Below are positions 9,067-18,298 of a DNA stretch of 64,000 nt, piece by piece (the first letter of the stretch is position 1; each line of letters begins with the position of its first letter). The notes below the pieces were generated by a model, which made no database searches, was not told the DNA's origin, and was given only the letters and a program-made list of their open reading frames with translations. A program made the position numbers and the translations under genes. The DNA is from Stutzerimonas stutzeri (GTDB taxonomy: Bacteria; Pseudomonadota; Gammaproteobacteria; Pseudomonadales; Pseudomonadaceae): NCBI RefSeq assembly GCF_013522825.1, contig NZ_JAAMQZ010000022.1, positions 1 through 64,000 on the forward strand. Direction: 5' to 3'.

Positions 9067-9857
9067 GCCTTTGCCTCCCCCTTGTTATAGCCCCACACCA
9101 TGAATGCAGCACCGAGCAGAATCATGGGTATGCACAGCACCTGCCCCATGGTCAGCCAGCCGAAAGCCAGATAGCCGAGCTGGGCATCCGGCACGCGGAC
9201 GAACTCGACGATAAAGCGGAAAATCCCGTAGCACACGGCGAACAACCCGGACACCGCCATGGTCGGCCTTGGCTTGCGCGAATAGAACCAGAGGATCAGG
9301 AACAGCGCGACGCCTTCCAGCGCGAACTGGTAGAGCTGCGAGGGATGCCGCGCCAGCTGCTGCGGGTCGGTGGGGAAGACCATCGCCCAGGGTACGTCGG
9401 TGGCCTTGCCCCACAGCTCGGCATTGATGAAGTTGCCGATACGCCCCGCGCCCAGGCCGATGGGCACGAAGGGCGCGATGAAGTCCATCAGCTCGAAGAA
9501 GCTCTTGCCGTTGCGCCGGGCGAAGATCCAGGTGCACAGCAGCACACCGATCAGACCGCCATGAAAGGACATGCCACCCTTCCATACCTGCAGGATCAGG
9601 CTCGGGTCGTTGAGATAGGCGGCCAGGTCGTAGAACAGCACATAGCCCAGGCGACCCCCGACGATCACCCCCATGGCCACCCAGAACACCAGATCGGAGA
9701 GCTTGTCCTTGTTCCATTCCGGGGCGAAGCGCTGCACCCGGCGCGACGCCAGCCACCAGGCGCCGCCGATGCCGATCAGGTACATCAGGCCGTACCAGTG
9801 AATCTGCAACGGCCCCAGGGAAACGGCCACGGGGTCTATCTGCGGATAGGGCAGCAT
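9063..9857 (-). CDS. lgt: Prolipoprotein diacylglyceryl transferase
   Basis: Transfers diacylglycerol from phosphatidylglycerol to the lipobox Cys of prolipoproteins at the inner membrane. The 264-aa polytopic protein has the Lgt signature [14 protein letters not shown] at about residues 140-153 and the N-terminal [10 protein letters not shown]. Length and hydrophobic pattern are normal. It lies directly upstream of the thyA stub with a 4-bp overlap, the usual Pseudomonas lgt-thyA pair, and 15 bp downstream of the TSUP transporter gene, so all three are probably co-transcribed leftward. Confidence 0.96.
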   Translation of the reverse strand: MLPYPQIDPVAVSLGPLQIHWYGLMYLIGIGGAWWLASRRVQRFAPEWNKDKLSDLVFWVAMGVIVGGRLGYVLFYDLAAYLNDPSLILQVWKGGMSFHGGLIGVLLCTWIFARRNGKSFFELMDFIAPFVPIGLGAGRIGNFINAELWGKATDVPWAMVFPTDPQQLARHPSQLYQFALEGVALFLILWFYSRKPRPTMAVSGLFAVCYGIFRFIVEFVRVPDAQLGYLAFGWLTMGQVLCIPMILLGAAFMVWGYNKGEAKA

Positions 9858-9872
9858 CCAGCGCTCCTCACT

Positions 9873-10655
9873 TCAAATCAGGAAATTGATACCAACGCTC
9901 AGCAGCAGCAGCGCAAACAGCCGCCTGAGCACTTTCGGCGACAGGCGATGCGCCAGATTGGCGCCATGCCGGGCGAAATACATGCTGGTGACGGCAATAC
10001 CGACTATCGCCGGCAGGTAGACGAAACCGAAGCTCCACTGCGGCAGTTGCTCATTGTGCCAGCCGACCACCATGAAGCTCAGCGTTCCGGCGATGGCAAT
10101 CGGCAGGCCGCAGGCGGCAGAGGTGGCGACCGCCTGCTGTATCGGTACGCTGCGCCAGCTGAGAAAGGGCACCGTCAGCGAGCCGCCACCGATGCCGAAG
10201 ATCGCCGATGCCCAGCCGATCACCACGCCGGCCAGGGACAACGCCGGCTTGCCCGGCACGTCACCACTGGCCTTGGGCATAAGCTCGAAGCCCATCTGGA
10301 TGGCCATGAGGATCGCGAACACACCGATGATCTTCTGCAGAACCGGGCCTTGGATCATATGGGCGGTCAGGCTGCCCAGTACGGCGCCAAGGATGATACC
10401 GAGGGTCATCCAGTACACCAGCGGCCAGCGCACCGCGCCCCTGCGCTGATGCGCCAGGACCGAATTGATCGAGGTAAAGACGATGGTCGCCAGAGAAGTG
10501 CCAACGGCCAGATGCGTCAGAATTTCCGGCGCGAAGCCTTGCAGGGTAAAGCTGAACACCAGCACCGGCACGATCACCATCCCGCCGCCGACGCCAAACA
10601 GGCCGGCCGTCAAACCGGCCAGCGCGCCAAGAAACAGATAAAGCACGAACTCCAT
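9873..10655 (-). CDS. TauE/SafE (TSUP) family membrane transporter
   Basis: The 260-aa protein has about eight membrane segments and two Gly-rich family repeats, GLFGVGGGMVIVPVL near the N-terminus and AIFGIGGGSLTVPFL around 170. TSUP proteins move sulfite, sulfonates or related organic anions; the substrate here cannot be read. I chose the ATG at 10653-10655 (MEFVLYLF) because GGGTGA lies five bases upstream and the hydrophobic N-terminus begins there; a longer start at 10685 has no Shine-Dalgarno. The same gene precedes lgt in P. aeruginosa. Confidence 0.88.
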   Translation of the reverse strand: MEFVLYLFLGALAGLTAGLFGVGGGMVIVPVLVFSFTLQGFAPEILTHLAVGTSLATIVFTSINSVLAHQRRGAVRWPLVYWMTLGIILGAVLGSLTAHMIQGPVLQKIIGVFAILMAIQMGFELMPKASGDVPGKPALSLAGVVIGWASAIFGIGGGSLTVPFLSWRSVPIQQAVATSAACGLPIAIAGTLSFMVVGWHNEQLPQWSFGFVYLPAIVGIAVTSMYFARHGANLAHRLSPKVLRRLFALLLLSVGINFLI

Positions 10656-10766
10656 CGGAGTCACCCAGAAAAAACAAAGCGGCATGGTAGCTGAAAAGCG
10701 GGCTGGAAGCTGGACGAGACTGGGCCAGGTTCCCGTCAGGCCTCTCCTCCGGCTTCACCTTCGCAC

Positions 10767-10792
10767 GTCGGGTCGGTGAAGCGTGACCCGAC
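10767..10792. repeat. Intergenic palindrome
   Basis: Inverted repeat gtcgggtc/gacccgac with a 10-nt loop, between the divergent TSUP and NRDE genes. A similar-looking but distinct palindrome (ggcggatc/gatccgcc) lies at 58785. It could be a REP-type repeat; there is no T-tract, so it is not an obvious terminator. Confidence 0.5.
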
Positions 10793-10861
10793 CTACCGAG
10801 GTTGCCGAACCGGGTCGCTTGGCTTCAAGCTTGTCGCTTCGAGCTTCCAGCTGAGATCCTC

Positions 10862-11617
10862 ATGTGCCTGATCGTTTTCGCCTGGCAGCCTGCGCAGGCC
10901 GTACCGCTGGTGGTCGCGGCCAACCGTGACGAATTCCATGAGCGCCCCAGCCTGCCGCTGGCGCCCTGGGCAGAGATGCCCGAACTGATCGCCGGACGCG
11001 ATCTGGAAGCAGGCGGCACCTGGATGGGCGTAACGCTGGACGGACGCTTCGCCGCCCTGACCAACATCCGCCGTTCCCGACAGACTTCCGGCCCTCGCTC
11101 GCGTGGCGAGTTGCCGGAGCGCTACCTGCGCAACCAACTGTCACCCGAGGCCTATCTGTCGGAACTGCAAGCACAGCGCTCGGACTATGCCGGCTTCAAC
11201 CTGCTGGCAGGCGACACCCAGACGCTCTGGCATCTGAACTCCGACGAAGGCACACCGCGCCGGCTCGAACCGGGCATTTACGGGCTGTCCAACGCTTCGC
11301 TGGATACGCCCTGGCCAAAACTGGTGCGAGCAAAACATGCGCTAGCCAGCCACCTGGAGCACCCTGACAGCGAAGCCCTGCTGCAGCTGCTGGCCGACAC
11401 CTGGAAGCCCGCCACACATCAGTTGCCGAATACCGGCGTAACCCCTGAGCTGGAAGCATTGTTGTCGAGCGTATTCATCGCCAGCCCGAACTACGGCACC
11501 CGCGCCAGCACGGCGCTGATCCGCCGCAGCGATGGTTCATTGGAGATACGTGAGCGCAGCTTCGGACCTGAGGGCAGACTGGGCGAAGTCCATTTCGTTC
11601 ACACCGAGAATCGCTGA
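10862..11617 (+). CDS. NRDE/TANGO2-family protein
   Basis: The 251-aa protein begins MCLIVFAW with VAANRDEFHERPS at about residues 19-31, the motif that names the family. Cys2 and the NRDE motif suggest an Ntn-hydrolase-like fold; the human homologue TANGO2 has been linked to heme/lipid handling, but bacterial function is unsettled. The ATG at 10862 was chosen because family members start immediately before Cys2. It is divergent from the TSUP gene and convergent with ptsP. Followed by a perfect palindrome (11628-11655) that may end transcription. Confidence 0.88.
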   Translation: MCLIVFAWQPAQAVPLVVAANRDEFHERPSLPLAPWAEMPELIAGRDLEAGGTWMGVTLDGRFAALTNIRRSRQTSGPRSRGELPERYLRNQLSPEAYLSELQAQRSDYAGFNLLAGDTQTLWHLNSDEGTPRRLEPGIYGLSNASLDTPWPKLVRAKHALASHLEHPDSEALLQLLADTWKPATHQLPNTGVTPELEALLSSVFIASPNYGTRASTALIRRSDGSLEIRERSFGPEGRLGEVHFVHTENR

Positions 11618-11627
11618 GAACCTGACC

Positions 11628-11655
11628 CGTAGGGCCGAATAAATTCGGCCCTACG
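11628..11655. repeat. Perfect 28-bp palindrome (solo arm of repeat family)
   Basis: Two 13-bp arms (cgtagggccgaat and its complement) flank 2 bp between the convergent NRDE and ptsP genes. It matches one arm of the double-hairpin repeats at 15306, 53280 and 56711. Convergent placement makes a bidirectional terminator function possible. Confidence 0.8.
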
Positions 11656-11685
11656 AACGTGAAAAACCCGCTGAAGGGCGCCGAC

Positions 11686-13959
11686 TCAAACCGCCGCAGA
11701 AGGGTTGGTCAGCTTGTTCAGACCCAGATTGCGCAGCGTCAGCTGCACGGTGGCATGGGTGACCTCGGGGCTGTCGATGCTCATCACCCTGGTCAGCAGA
11801 TCCTTCGCGGTTTGCATGCTGATCTGGCGCAACAGCCATTTCACCCTGGGCAGGTTGGTGGCGTTCATCGACAGGCTGTCGAAGCCCATCGCCAACAGCA
11901 GCACGGCAGCGGCAGGATCGCCGGCCATCTCGCCGCAGATGCTCACCGGCCTGCCCTCTTCATGGGCTTCCTTGACGATTCGCTGCAGCGCTTCGAGCAC
12001 GGCTGGATGCAAGTAGTCATAGAGGTCGGCGACCCGTGGATTGTTGCGGTCCACCGCCAACAGATACTGGGTCAGGTCATTGGAGCCGACCGAGATGAAG
12101 TCCACCTGCCGTGCCAGTTCGCGTGTCAAGTAGACCGCCGCGGGCACTTCGATCATGACCCCGATCGGCGGCATCTGCACATCCATGCCTTCATCGCGCA
12201 CTTCGCCCCAGGCGCGATGAATCAGGTGCAGTGATTCCTCCAGCTCGCGCGTGCCGGAGATCATCGGCAACAGGATGCGCAGATTGTTCAGCCCGACGCT
12301 GGCCTTGAGCATCGCGCGAACCTGCAGCAGGAAGATTTCCGGATGGTCGAGCGTCACCCGGATGCCACGCCAGCCGAGGAAGGGGTTTTCCTCCTTGATC
12401 GGAAAGTACGGCAGGGATTTGTCGCCACCGATATCCAGGGTACGCATGGTCACCGGCAAGGGATGGAAAGCCTGGAGCTGTTCGCGATAGATCGCCATCT
12501 GCTCCTTCTCGCTGGGGAAACGCTCCTTGATCATGAAGGGCACTTCGGTGCGGTACAGGCCCACGCCCTCGGCGCCACGCTCCTGGGCGCGCGCCACATC
12601 GGCAAGCAGTCCGGTATTGACCCACAGCGGAATACGATGGCCGTCGATGGTCTCGCAGGGCAATTCGCGCAGCACATCCAGCCCGGCCGACAGCTGGCGC
12701 TCCTGCTCGGCCAGTTGCAGGTATTGCTCGCGCAGCACCTTGGCCGGGTTGGTAATGATTTCACCACGGGTGCCATCGACGATCAGTTCGATGCCATCGA
12801 CCTTCGAGTACGGCAGGTCCACCGCCCCCATCACCGTCGGGATGCCCATGGCACGGGCGAGGATGGCGACGTGGGAGTTGCTCGAACCCAATACCGAGAC
12901 CATGCCCGCCAGACGGCCTTCCGGCACCTCGCCGAGCATCGCCGGGGACAGCTCTTCACTGACCAGAATGGTCTTCTCGGGATAGGTCAGCGCCTGCTTG
13001 TGCGCTTTCTGCAGATAGCCGAGCAGGCGCCGGCCAATGTCCTTGATGTCCGAAGCCCGCTCGCGCAGATAATCATCGTCCATCATCTCGAAGCGTGCGA
13101 TATGGTCGCCGACCACCTGGCGCAAGGCCCCCTGCGCCCATTGTCCGGTGCGAATCACCGCGGCCACTTCGCCCCCAAGAGCGGAGTCGTCGAGCATCAT
13201 CAGGTAGACGTCGAACAGCGCCAGTTCTTCCTTGCGCATCTGTGAAGCAAGCTTCTCCGACAGCGAGCGCATGTCCGCCCGAACGGCCTCAAGCGCCACC
13301 TCGAACAACGTCAGCTCAGCGGGGATGTCGTCGATGTGCTTGTCAGGCACCACATCCAGATCTGCGGGTGGAAGAACCACCACCGCCGTGCCGACAGCCG
13401 CGCCGGGCGCGCCGGGAATGCCGATGAAGCGGGTTTCCTGGATGCCCTTGCCCTGGCGCCCGAGGCCACGGATCGAGCCGGTCGCCTCGGCATGCGCGAT
13501 GACCCCGGCCAGTTGCGCGCTCATGGTGACCAGGAAGGCTTCTTCGCCCTCGTCGAACTGGCGGCGCTCTTTCTGCTGGATGACCAGTACACCCATCACC
13601 CGTCGATGGTGGATGATCGGCGCACCGAGGAAGGAGGCATAACGCTCTTCACCGGTTTCGGCGAAGTAACGGTAGCGCGGGTGCTCGGAAGCGTGTTCGA
13701 GATTGAGCGGCTCTTCACGCGAACCCACCAGGCCCACCAGGCCCTCGTTGGGGGCCATGCTGACTTTGCCGATGGCTTTCTTGTTCAGGCCTTCGGTGGC
13801 CATCAGAACGAAGCGATCCGATTCCGGATCGAGCAGATAGACCGAGCAGACCTGGCTGCCCATGGCCTCCCGTACCCTCAGCACAATGATGCCCAACGCT
13901 GCCTTGAGGTCCTTGGCAGAGTTTACTTCCTGGACAATCTTGCGCAGCGTGCCGAGCAT
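11686..13959 (-). CDS. ptsP: PEP-protein phosphotransferase PtsP (EI-Ntr)
   Basis: Enzyme I of the nitrogen phosphotransferase system: takes phosphate from PEP and passes it to NPr. At 757 aa it matches Pseudomonas PtsP. An N-terminal GAF domain (about 1-165) is followed by the phospho-His domain (active His in GSSNSHVAILARAMG, about 357) and the PEP-binding TIM barrel (FLGWRGIR, VGSNDLTQY, SICGEMAGDP). GAF domains in this enzyme sense nitrogen status through glutamine/2-oxoglutarate. It sits 19 bp downstream of rppH in the same direction, the conserved Pseudomonas pair. Confidence 0.97.
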   Translation of the reverse strand: MLGTLRKIVQEVNSAKDLKAALGIIVLRVREAMGSQVCSVYLLDPESDRFVLMATEGLNKKAIGKVSMAPNEGLVGLVGSREEPLNLEHASEHPRYRYFAETGEERYASFLGAPIIHHRRVMGVLVIQQKERRQFDEGEEAFLVTMSAQLAGVIAHAEATGSIRGLGRQGKGIQETRFIGIPGAPGAAVGTAVVVLPPADLDVVPDKHIDDIPAELTLFEVALEAVRADMRSLSEKLASQMRKEELALFDVYLMMLDDSALGGEVAAVIRTGQWAQGALRQVVGDHIARFEMMDDDYLRERASDIKDIGRRLLGYLQKAHKQALTYPEKTILVSEELSPAMLGEVPEGRLAGMVSVLGSSNSHVAILARAMGIPTVMGAVDLPYSKVDGIELIVDGTRGEIITNPAKVLREQYLQLAEQERQLSAGLDVLRELPCETIDGHRIPLWVNTGLLADVARAQERGAEGVGLYRTEVPFMIKERFPSEKEQMAIYREQLQAFHPLPVTMRTLDIGGDKSLPYFPIKEENPFLGWRGIRVTLDHPEIFLLQVRAMLKASVGLNNLRILLPMISGTRELEESLHLIHRAWGEVRDEGMDVQMPPIGVMIEVPAAVYLTRELARQVDFISVGSNDLTQYLLAVDRNNPRVADLYDYLHPAVLEALQRIVKEAHEEGRPVSICGEMAGDPAAAVLLLAMGFDSLSMNATNLPRVKWLLRQISMQTAKDLLTRVMSIDSPEVTHATVQLTLRNLGLNKLTNPSAAV

Positions 13960-13978
13960 GCTCAGAGGCTTTCTCCCG

Positions 13979-14458
13979 TCAGTCCCGCGCCATCAGGCGC
14001 GGGGCAAGTTCTTTTAGGGCGCGACGATAGACCTCGCGCTTGAAGGTGACGACCTGTCCCAGCGGATACCAGTAGCTGACCCAGCGCCAGCCATCGAATT
14101 CGGGCTTGCCGGTGACATCCATGCGCACTCGCTCGTCGGCGCCAGTCAGACGCAGCAGAAACCACTTCTGTTTCTGGCCGATGCACAGCGGCTGGCTATG
14201 GGTACGCACCAGGCGCTGCGGCAGACGATAGCGCAACCAGCCCCGCGTACAGGCCAGAATCTTCACGTCCTGCGGCTCCAGCCCGACTTCTTCGTTGAGT
14301 TCGCGGTAGAGCGCTTCTTCCGGCGTCTCGTCTGAATTGATGCCGCCCTGGGGAAATTGCCAGGCATCCTGATTGATCCGCCGTGCCCACAGCACCTGCC
14401 CGACATCATTGGTCAGAATGATGCCGACATTGGGGCGAAAACCATCGGAGTCGATCAC
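13979..14458 (-). CDS. rppH: RNA pyrophosphohydrolase RppH
   Basis: Nudix hydrolase that removes pyrophosphate from the 5' end of mRNAs and so starts their decay. It has 159 aa, the normal length. The Nudix box ([20 protein letters not shown]) lies at about residues 38-57. The start is GTG 14456-14458 with GAGG nine bases upstream; this matches the conserved N-terminus (x)[14 protein letters not shown]. The longer in-frame extension upstream is not conserved. Divergent from the HAD hydrolase gene. Confidence 0.96.
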   Translation of the reverse strand: MIDSDGFRPNVGIILTNDVGQVLWARRINQDAWQFPQGGINSDETPEEALYRELNEEVGLEPQDVKILACTRGWLRYRLPQRLVRTHSQPLCIGQKQKWFLLRLTGADERVRMDVTGKPEFDGWRWVSYWYPLGQVVTFKREVYRRALKELAPRLMARD

Positions 14459-14637
14459 GGCATACAACCTCGCAGACGCATGTGCGCCGCATTGTTCCAC
14501 AAAAAGGCGCGAAGCCGAAAGCAGGATAATCACCTGCTCTGCAACGGGCTCTGCAGGCCGTCGCCGCTGTTCCTCGGGCTGCCGTGGCCGGGCGATTCCC
14601 GCTATGCTGCGCGTTTTCCATCGTGAGGGTTCGCCAC

Positions 14638-15291
14638 GTGCGCCTGGCTCTATTCGATCTCGACAACACCCTGCTGGCCGGAGACAGCGATCACGCCTGG
14701 GGTGAGTTTCTCTGCCGCCACGGCCTCGTCGATGCCACGGACTACAAGGCACGCAACGATGCCTTCTACCAGGACTATCTGGCTGGCGAACTGGACGTAC
14801 TGGCGTACCAGAACTTCTGCCAGGAGTTGCTGGGACGCAGCGAAATGGCGCAGCTGGAAGGATGGCACCGACAGTTCATGGCCGAATTCATCGAGCCCAT
14901 CGTGCTGGCCAAAGGCGAGGCACTGGTGCGCCAGCATCACGAGGCAGGCGACCGCGTGGTGATCATCACCGCCACCAACCGTTTCATCACCGGGCCGATC
15001 GCCGCGCGACTGGGCGTTGACACCCTGCTGGCCACCGAATGCGAGATGCTCGATGACCGCTACACCGGTCGCCTGACCGACATCCCCTGCTTCCAGGAAG
15101 GCAAGGTCACACGGATCGAACGCTGGCTCGAAGAAACCGGGCAGAGCCTGGACGACAGCTATTTCTACAGCGACTCGCGCAACGACCTGCCGTTGCTGGA
15201 GCGGGTCAGCCATCCGGTGGCGGTGGATCCGGACCCGATCCTGCGTGATATCGCCGAACAGCGTGGCTGGAAGATTCTGTCTTTGCGCTAG
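14638..15291 (+). CDS. HAD-superfamily hydrolase (SerB/HAD-IB type)
   Basis: The 217-aa protein starts [18 protein letters not shown], with the nucleophile Asp7 and acid/base Asp9 of HAD phosphatases. Motif II is [10 protein letters not shown] and motif III/IV is [14 protein letters not shown]. The HAD-IB subclass includes phosphoserine and histidinol-phosphate phosphatases; the substrate is not visible. The start is GTG 14638 with GAGGG upstream. It is divergent from rppH as in other Pseudomonas and is followed by a double-hairpin repeat. Confidence 0.9.
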   Translation: MRLALFDLDNTLLAGDSDHAWGEFLCRHGLVDATDYKARNDAFYQDYLAGELDVLAYQNFCQELLGRSEMAQLEGWHRQFMAEFIEPIVLAKGEALVRQHHEAGDRVVIITATNRFITGPIAARLGVDTLLATECEMLDDRYTGRLTDIPCFQEGKVTRIERWLEETGQSLDDSYFYSDSRNDLPLLERVSHPVAVDPDPILRDIAEQRGWKILSLR

Positions 15292-15305
15292 CGGGCGATT
15301 GGGTC

Positions 15306-15364
15306 GCAGGGCCGGATTTATTCGGCCTTGTACCTGTCTGCGGTCGAATGAATTCGACCCTACG
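15306..15364. repeat. 59-bp double-hairpin intergenic repeat
   Basis: Two hairpins in tandem (gccggatttattcggc, then ggtcgaatgaattcgacc), with outer ends gcaggg... and ...ccctac. Same architecture as the copies at 53280-53337 and 56711-56768; the second arm here has diverged (gtcgaat instead of gccgaat). Located between convergent genes. Confidence 0.75.
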
Positions 15365-15366
15365 GA

Positions 15367-15807
15367 TCAGACCGGCTTGGCGCCCATCAGGCCCATGATG
15401 GCGACCAGTATCAGCAGGATCAGCCCGGCGTAGGCCAGCGCGAAGCGCGGCAACCGGGCCGGCACTGGCGCATCACCCAGCCCCTGCCAGGCGCGCAGGC
15501 GACCGCCGAGCAGCAGGAACAGCGGCACCAGCGCCAGGAACAGCAGCGAGCTGGCCAGCAGCCACAGCTGACCCAGGGCGAAGCCGGCCAAGTGCACCAG
15601 CCACCAGCCGCTGACCGGCAGCAGCAGGGCCAGCACTGCCAGCAGCGGCAGGGAAATCTGCCGGGTCCGTTTCAGTTTCTGCTGCAGCACGGCAGCCTCG
15701 GCGCGGCGCCAGGCCTTCCAGAGGATGACCATGTGCACGATCAACCCCAGCGGCAGCAGGATCGCCAGCGCGGCATGACCGATGTACAGCAGCGTGTAAT
15801 GTTCCAT
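15367..15807 (-). CDS. Four-helix inner-membrane protein, unknown
   Basis: The 146-aa protein has four strong hydrophobic segments at about residues 5-28, 50-70, 75-98 and 122-142. A basic loop lies between the first two (KAWRRAEAAVLQQKLKRTRQ). The pattern is like small CopD/DUF2269-type membrane proteins, but I cannot name the family with confidence. It starts 11 bp after the ilvA stop in the same direction, so it is probably co-transcribed with ilvA. Confidence 0.75.
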   Translation of the reverse strand: MEHYTLLYIGHAALAILLPLGLIVHMVILWKAWRRAEAAVLQQKLKRTRQISLPLLAVLALLLPVSGWWLVHLAGFALGQLWLLASSLLFLALVPLFLLLGGRLRAWQGLGDAPVPARLPRFALAYAGLILLILVAIMGLMGAKPV

Positions 15808-15818
15808 CTGTCCCCTCG

Positions 15819-17333
15819 TCAGCCCAGAAAAAGCTGATAGGCCGGATTGTCCGTCTCGTCCCAGTAGCGATAGCCGATCTTTTCCAGCGCCGCCGCCAGC
15901 AGTTCGCGCTCGGTCTCCGGCACCTGCAGACCCGCCACCACCCGGCCATCGGCGGCGCCGTGGTTGCGGTAGTGGAACATCGAGATATTCCAGCGCCCGC
16001 CCAAGTTGTTGAGGAAATTGAACAGCGCGCCGGGACGTTCCGGGAATTCGAAGCGCAACACCATCTCGTCGCTGACACCGGCTGCGTGGCCACCCACCAT
16101 ATGACGGATGTGCAGCTTGGCCAGTTCATTCTCGGTGAGGTCGTGCACGGGAAACCCTTTGTCGCGCAGCCCTTCGACTAGCGCCTCGCGCGGATCGTTT
16201 TCCGGGTGCGTCTGCACGCCGACGAAGATGTGCGCCTCGCCGTTCTGGTGGTAACGGTAGTTGAATTCGGTGATCTGGCGCTTGCCGATGGCCGCGCAGA
16301 AGGCCTTGAAGCTGCCCGGCTGCTCGGGAATGGTCACGGCAATGATTGCCTCGCGCTTCTCGCCCAGCTCGGAGCGCTCGGCGACATGGCGCAGGCGGTC
16401 GAAGTTGATGTTGGCGCCCGAGTCGATGCCCACCAGCACCTGATTGGCGACGCCATCGCGCTCGACGTACTTCTTGATCCCGGCGACGGCCAGCGCGCCC
16501 GCCGGCTCGGTGATCGAACGGGTGTCGTCGTAGATGTCCTTGATCGCCGCGCAGAGCTCGTCGGTGCTGACCGTGATCACTTCATCGACATGCTGCCGGC
16601 AGATATCGAAGCAGTGGGCGCCGATCTGCGCCACCGCCACGCCGTCGGCGAACAACCCGACCTGCGGCAGCACCACCCGCTCGCCAGCGGCCATGGCCTG
16701 CTGCAGGCAGTTAGAGTCGTCCGGCTCGACGCCGATCACACGGGTTTCCGGGCGCAGGTACTTGATGTAGGCCGCGACGCCGGCGATCAACCCGCCGCCG
16801 CCCACCGGGACGAAGATCGCATCCAGCGGCCCCTGGTGCTGGCTGAGAATCTCCATCGCCACGGTGCCCTGCCCGGCGATCACGTCCGGATCGTCGTAGG
16901 GATGGATGTAGACGAAGCCCTTTTCCTCGACCAGCTTCAGCGAATGCGCCAGCGCATCGGGGAAGGCGTCGCCATGCAGCACCACCTTGCCGCCACGGGC
17001 GCGCACGCCCTGCACCTTCAGCTCCGGCGTGGTGCGCGGCATGACGATGGTGGCCTTGATGCCCAGTTCGCGCGCCGCCAGCGCCAGGCCCTGGGCATGG
17101 TTGCCCGCCGAGGCGGTGACCACGCCGCGGGCGAGCTCCTCGGCCGTCAGCTGCGCCAGTTTGTTGTAGGCGCCGCGAATCTTGAAGGAGAACACCGGCT
17201 GCAGATCCTCGCGCTTGAGCAGAATCTGGTTGCCGAGCCGCTCGGAAAGCTGGCGGGCGGGCTGCAGCGGGGTTTCCACGGCCACGTCGTAAACGCGCGA
17301 GGTGAGGATCTTCTTGACGTACTGTTCGAGCAT
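15819..17333 (-). CDS. ilvA: Threonine ammonia-lyase, biosynthetic
   Basis: Deaminates threonine to 2-oxobutanoate, the first step of isoleucine synthesis. The 504-aa protein has a PLP domain (Lys in FSFKIRGAYNK at about residue 53; Gly-rich phosphate loop PVGGGGLIAG) and two C-terminal ACT-like regulatory domains (about 325-500). This is the allosteric, isoleucine-inhibited form and not the short catabolic one. The start ATG at 17331-17333 (MLEQYVKKIL) is the conserved N-terminus. It is divergent from rpiA with 171 bp between, matching P. aeruginosa order. Confidence 0.97.
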   Translation of the reverse strand: MLEQYVKKILTSRVYDVAVETPLQPARQLSERLGNQILLKREDLQPVFSFKIRGAYNKLAQLTAEELARGVVTASAGNHAQGLALAARELGIKATIVMPRTTPELKVQGVRARGGKVVLHGDAFPDALAHSLKLVEEKGFVYIHPYDDPDVIAGQGTVAMEILSQHQGPLDAIFVPVGGGGLIAGVAAYIKYLRPETRVIGVEPDDSNCLQQAMAAGERVVLPQVGLFADGVAVAQIGAHCFDICRQHVDEVITVSTDELCAAIKDIYDDTRSITEPAGALAVAGIKKYVERDGVANQVLVGIDSGANINFDRLRHVAERSELGEKREAIIAVTIPEQPGSFKAFCAAIGKRQITEFNYRYHQNGEAHIFVGVQTHPENDPREALVEGLRDKGFPVHDLTENELAKLHIRHMVGGHAAGVSDEMVLRFEFPERPGALFNFLNNLGGRWNISMFHYRNHGAADGRVVAGLQVPETERELLAAALEKIGYRYWDETDNPAYQLFLG

Positions 17334-17504
17334 TCTGGCTATCTTGGCGGGCTTTTGCGGAGCCCACGAGTCTACTCCGCAGAAAACCCGCCGACCACCG
17401 GCAATCGGCGTGCAACACACCGGTACAGCTTCGCGAACAAGACCCACCGGTAAGGCCCGGCTATAATTCCGCCTCTCGATTCTCCGCCCGGACCCCAGAA
17501 CGCC

Positions 17505-18176
17505 ATGAACCAGGATCAACTCAAGCAGGCCGTTGCCCAGGCCGCCGTCGACCTCATCGTCCCGCAGCTCAACGATCGCAGCATCATCGGCGTCGGCACC
17601 GGCTCGACCGCCAACTTCTTCATCGACCTGCTGGCGAAACACAAGGGCTTCTTCGACGGCGCGGTCGCCAGCTCGGAGGCCACCGCCGAACGCCTGAAGG
17701 GGCATGGCATTCCGGTCTACGACCTGAACTCGGTCGCCGAGCTGGAGTTCTACGTCGACGGCGCCGACGAAGCCAACGACCACCTGGAGCTGATCAAGGG
17801 CGGCGGCGCGGCATTGACCCGCGAGAAGATCGTCGCGGCGGTGGCACGCACCTTCATCTGCATCGCCGACGGCAGCAAGCGGGTCGAGCGCCTCGGCGAA
17901 TTCCCGCTGCCGGTGGAAGTCATCCCCATGGCCCGCAGCCATGTGGCGCGCGAGCTGGTCAAGCTGGGCGGCGACCCGGTCTACCGCGACGGCGTGGTGA
18001 CCGACAACGGCAACGTCATCCTCGACGTGCACAACCTGATGATCGGCTTCGCCCCCGACGTCGAAGCACAGATCAACAACATCGTCGGCGTGGTCACCAA
18101 CGGCCTGTTCGCCGCACGCCCGGCGGATATCCTGCTGCTCGGTACCCAGGACGGCGTGCAGACGCTCAAGCGCTGA
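17505..18176 (+). CDS. rpiA: Ribose-5-phosphate isomerase A
   Basis: Interconverts ribose 5-phosphate and ribulose 5-phosphate in the pentose phosphate pathway. It has 223 aa, normal for RpiA. Diagnostic motifs are present: [13 protein letters not shown] (phosphate loop, ~29-41), the DGADEAN catalytic segment (~84-90) and [14 protein letters not shown] (~93-106). Divergent from ilvA. A strong stem-loop repeat lies about 50 bp downstream. Confidence 0.97.
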   Translation: MNQDQLKQAVAQAAVDLIVPQLNDRSIIGVGTGSTANFFIDLLAKHKGFFDGAVASSEATAERLKGHGIPVYDLNSVAELEFYVDGADEANDHLELIKGGGAALTREKIVAAVARTFICIADGSKRVERLGEFPLPVEVIPMARSHVARELVKLGGDPVYRDGVVTDNGNVILDVHNLMIGFAPDVEAQINNIVGVVTNGLFAARPADILLLGTQDGVQTLKR

Positions 18177-18225
18177 TCCGATACCTCCACCCCTGCACTG
18201 GAGACGGTGTGTAATCCGTAGGAGA

Positions 18226-18269
18226 GCCATGCTCGCGAATGCCGCGCATAGAAGCCTCGCGAGCATGGT
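18226..18269. repeat. REP-like palindrome downstream of rpiA
   Basis: Long inverted repeat: ccatgctcgcga pairs with tcgcgagcatgg around an 18-nt loop, between the convergent rpiA and SdiA-regulated genes. It resembles Pseudomonas REP sequences. It may act as a bidirectional transcription stop, although no strong T-tract follows. Confidence 0.7.
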
Positions 18270-18298
18270 TCGTCCTATAAAAAAGCTACAGCAGCGTC

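Noticed and set aside
8417..9112. Upstream extension of the 415-aa integrase frame to a 647-aa protein
   Set aside because: The extra part is an alternative frame of the thyA/lgt coding sequence across the island junction, has no recombinase character, and a good GTG with GAGGAG exists at 8416.
9345..10694. 449-codon plus-strand frame across lgt and the TSUP gene
   Set aside because: Antisense shadow of two conserved genes; composition is typical of mirrored GC-rich coding DNA.
17334..18266. Extension of the ilvA frame to 815 aa
   Set aside because: The extra ~310 residues are antisense to rpiA. Conserved IlvA proteins begin at MLEQYVKK (17333).
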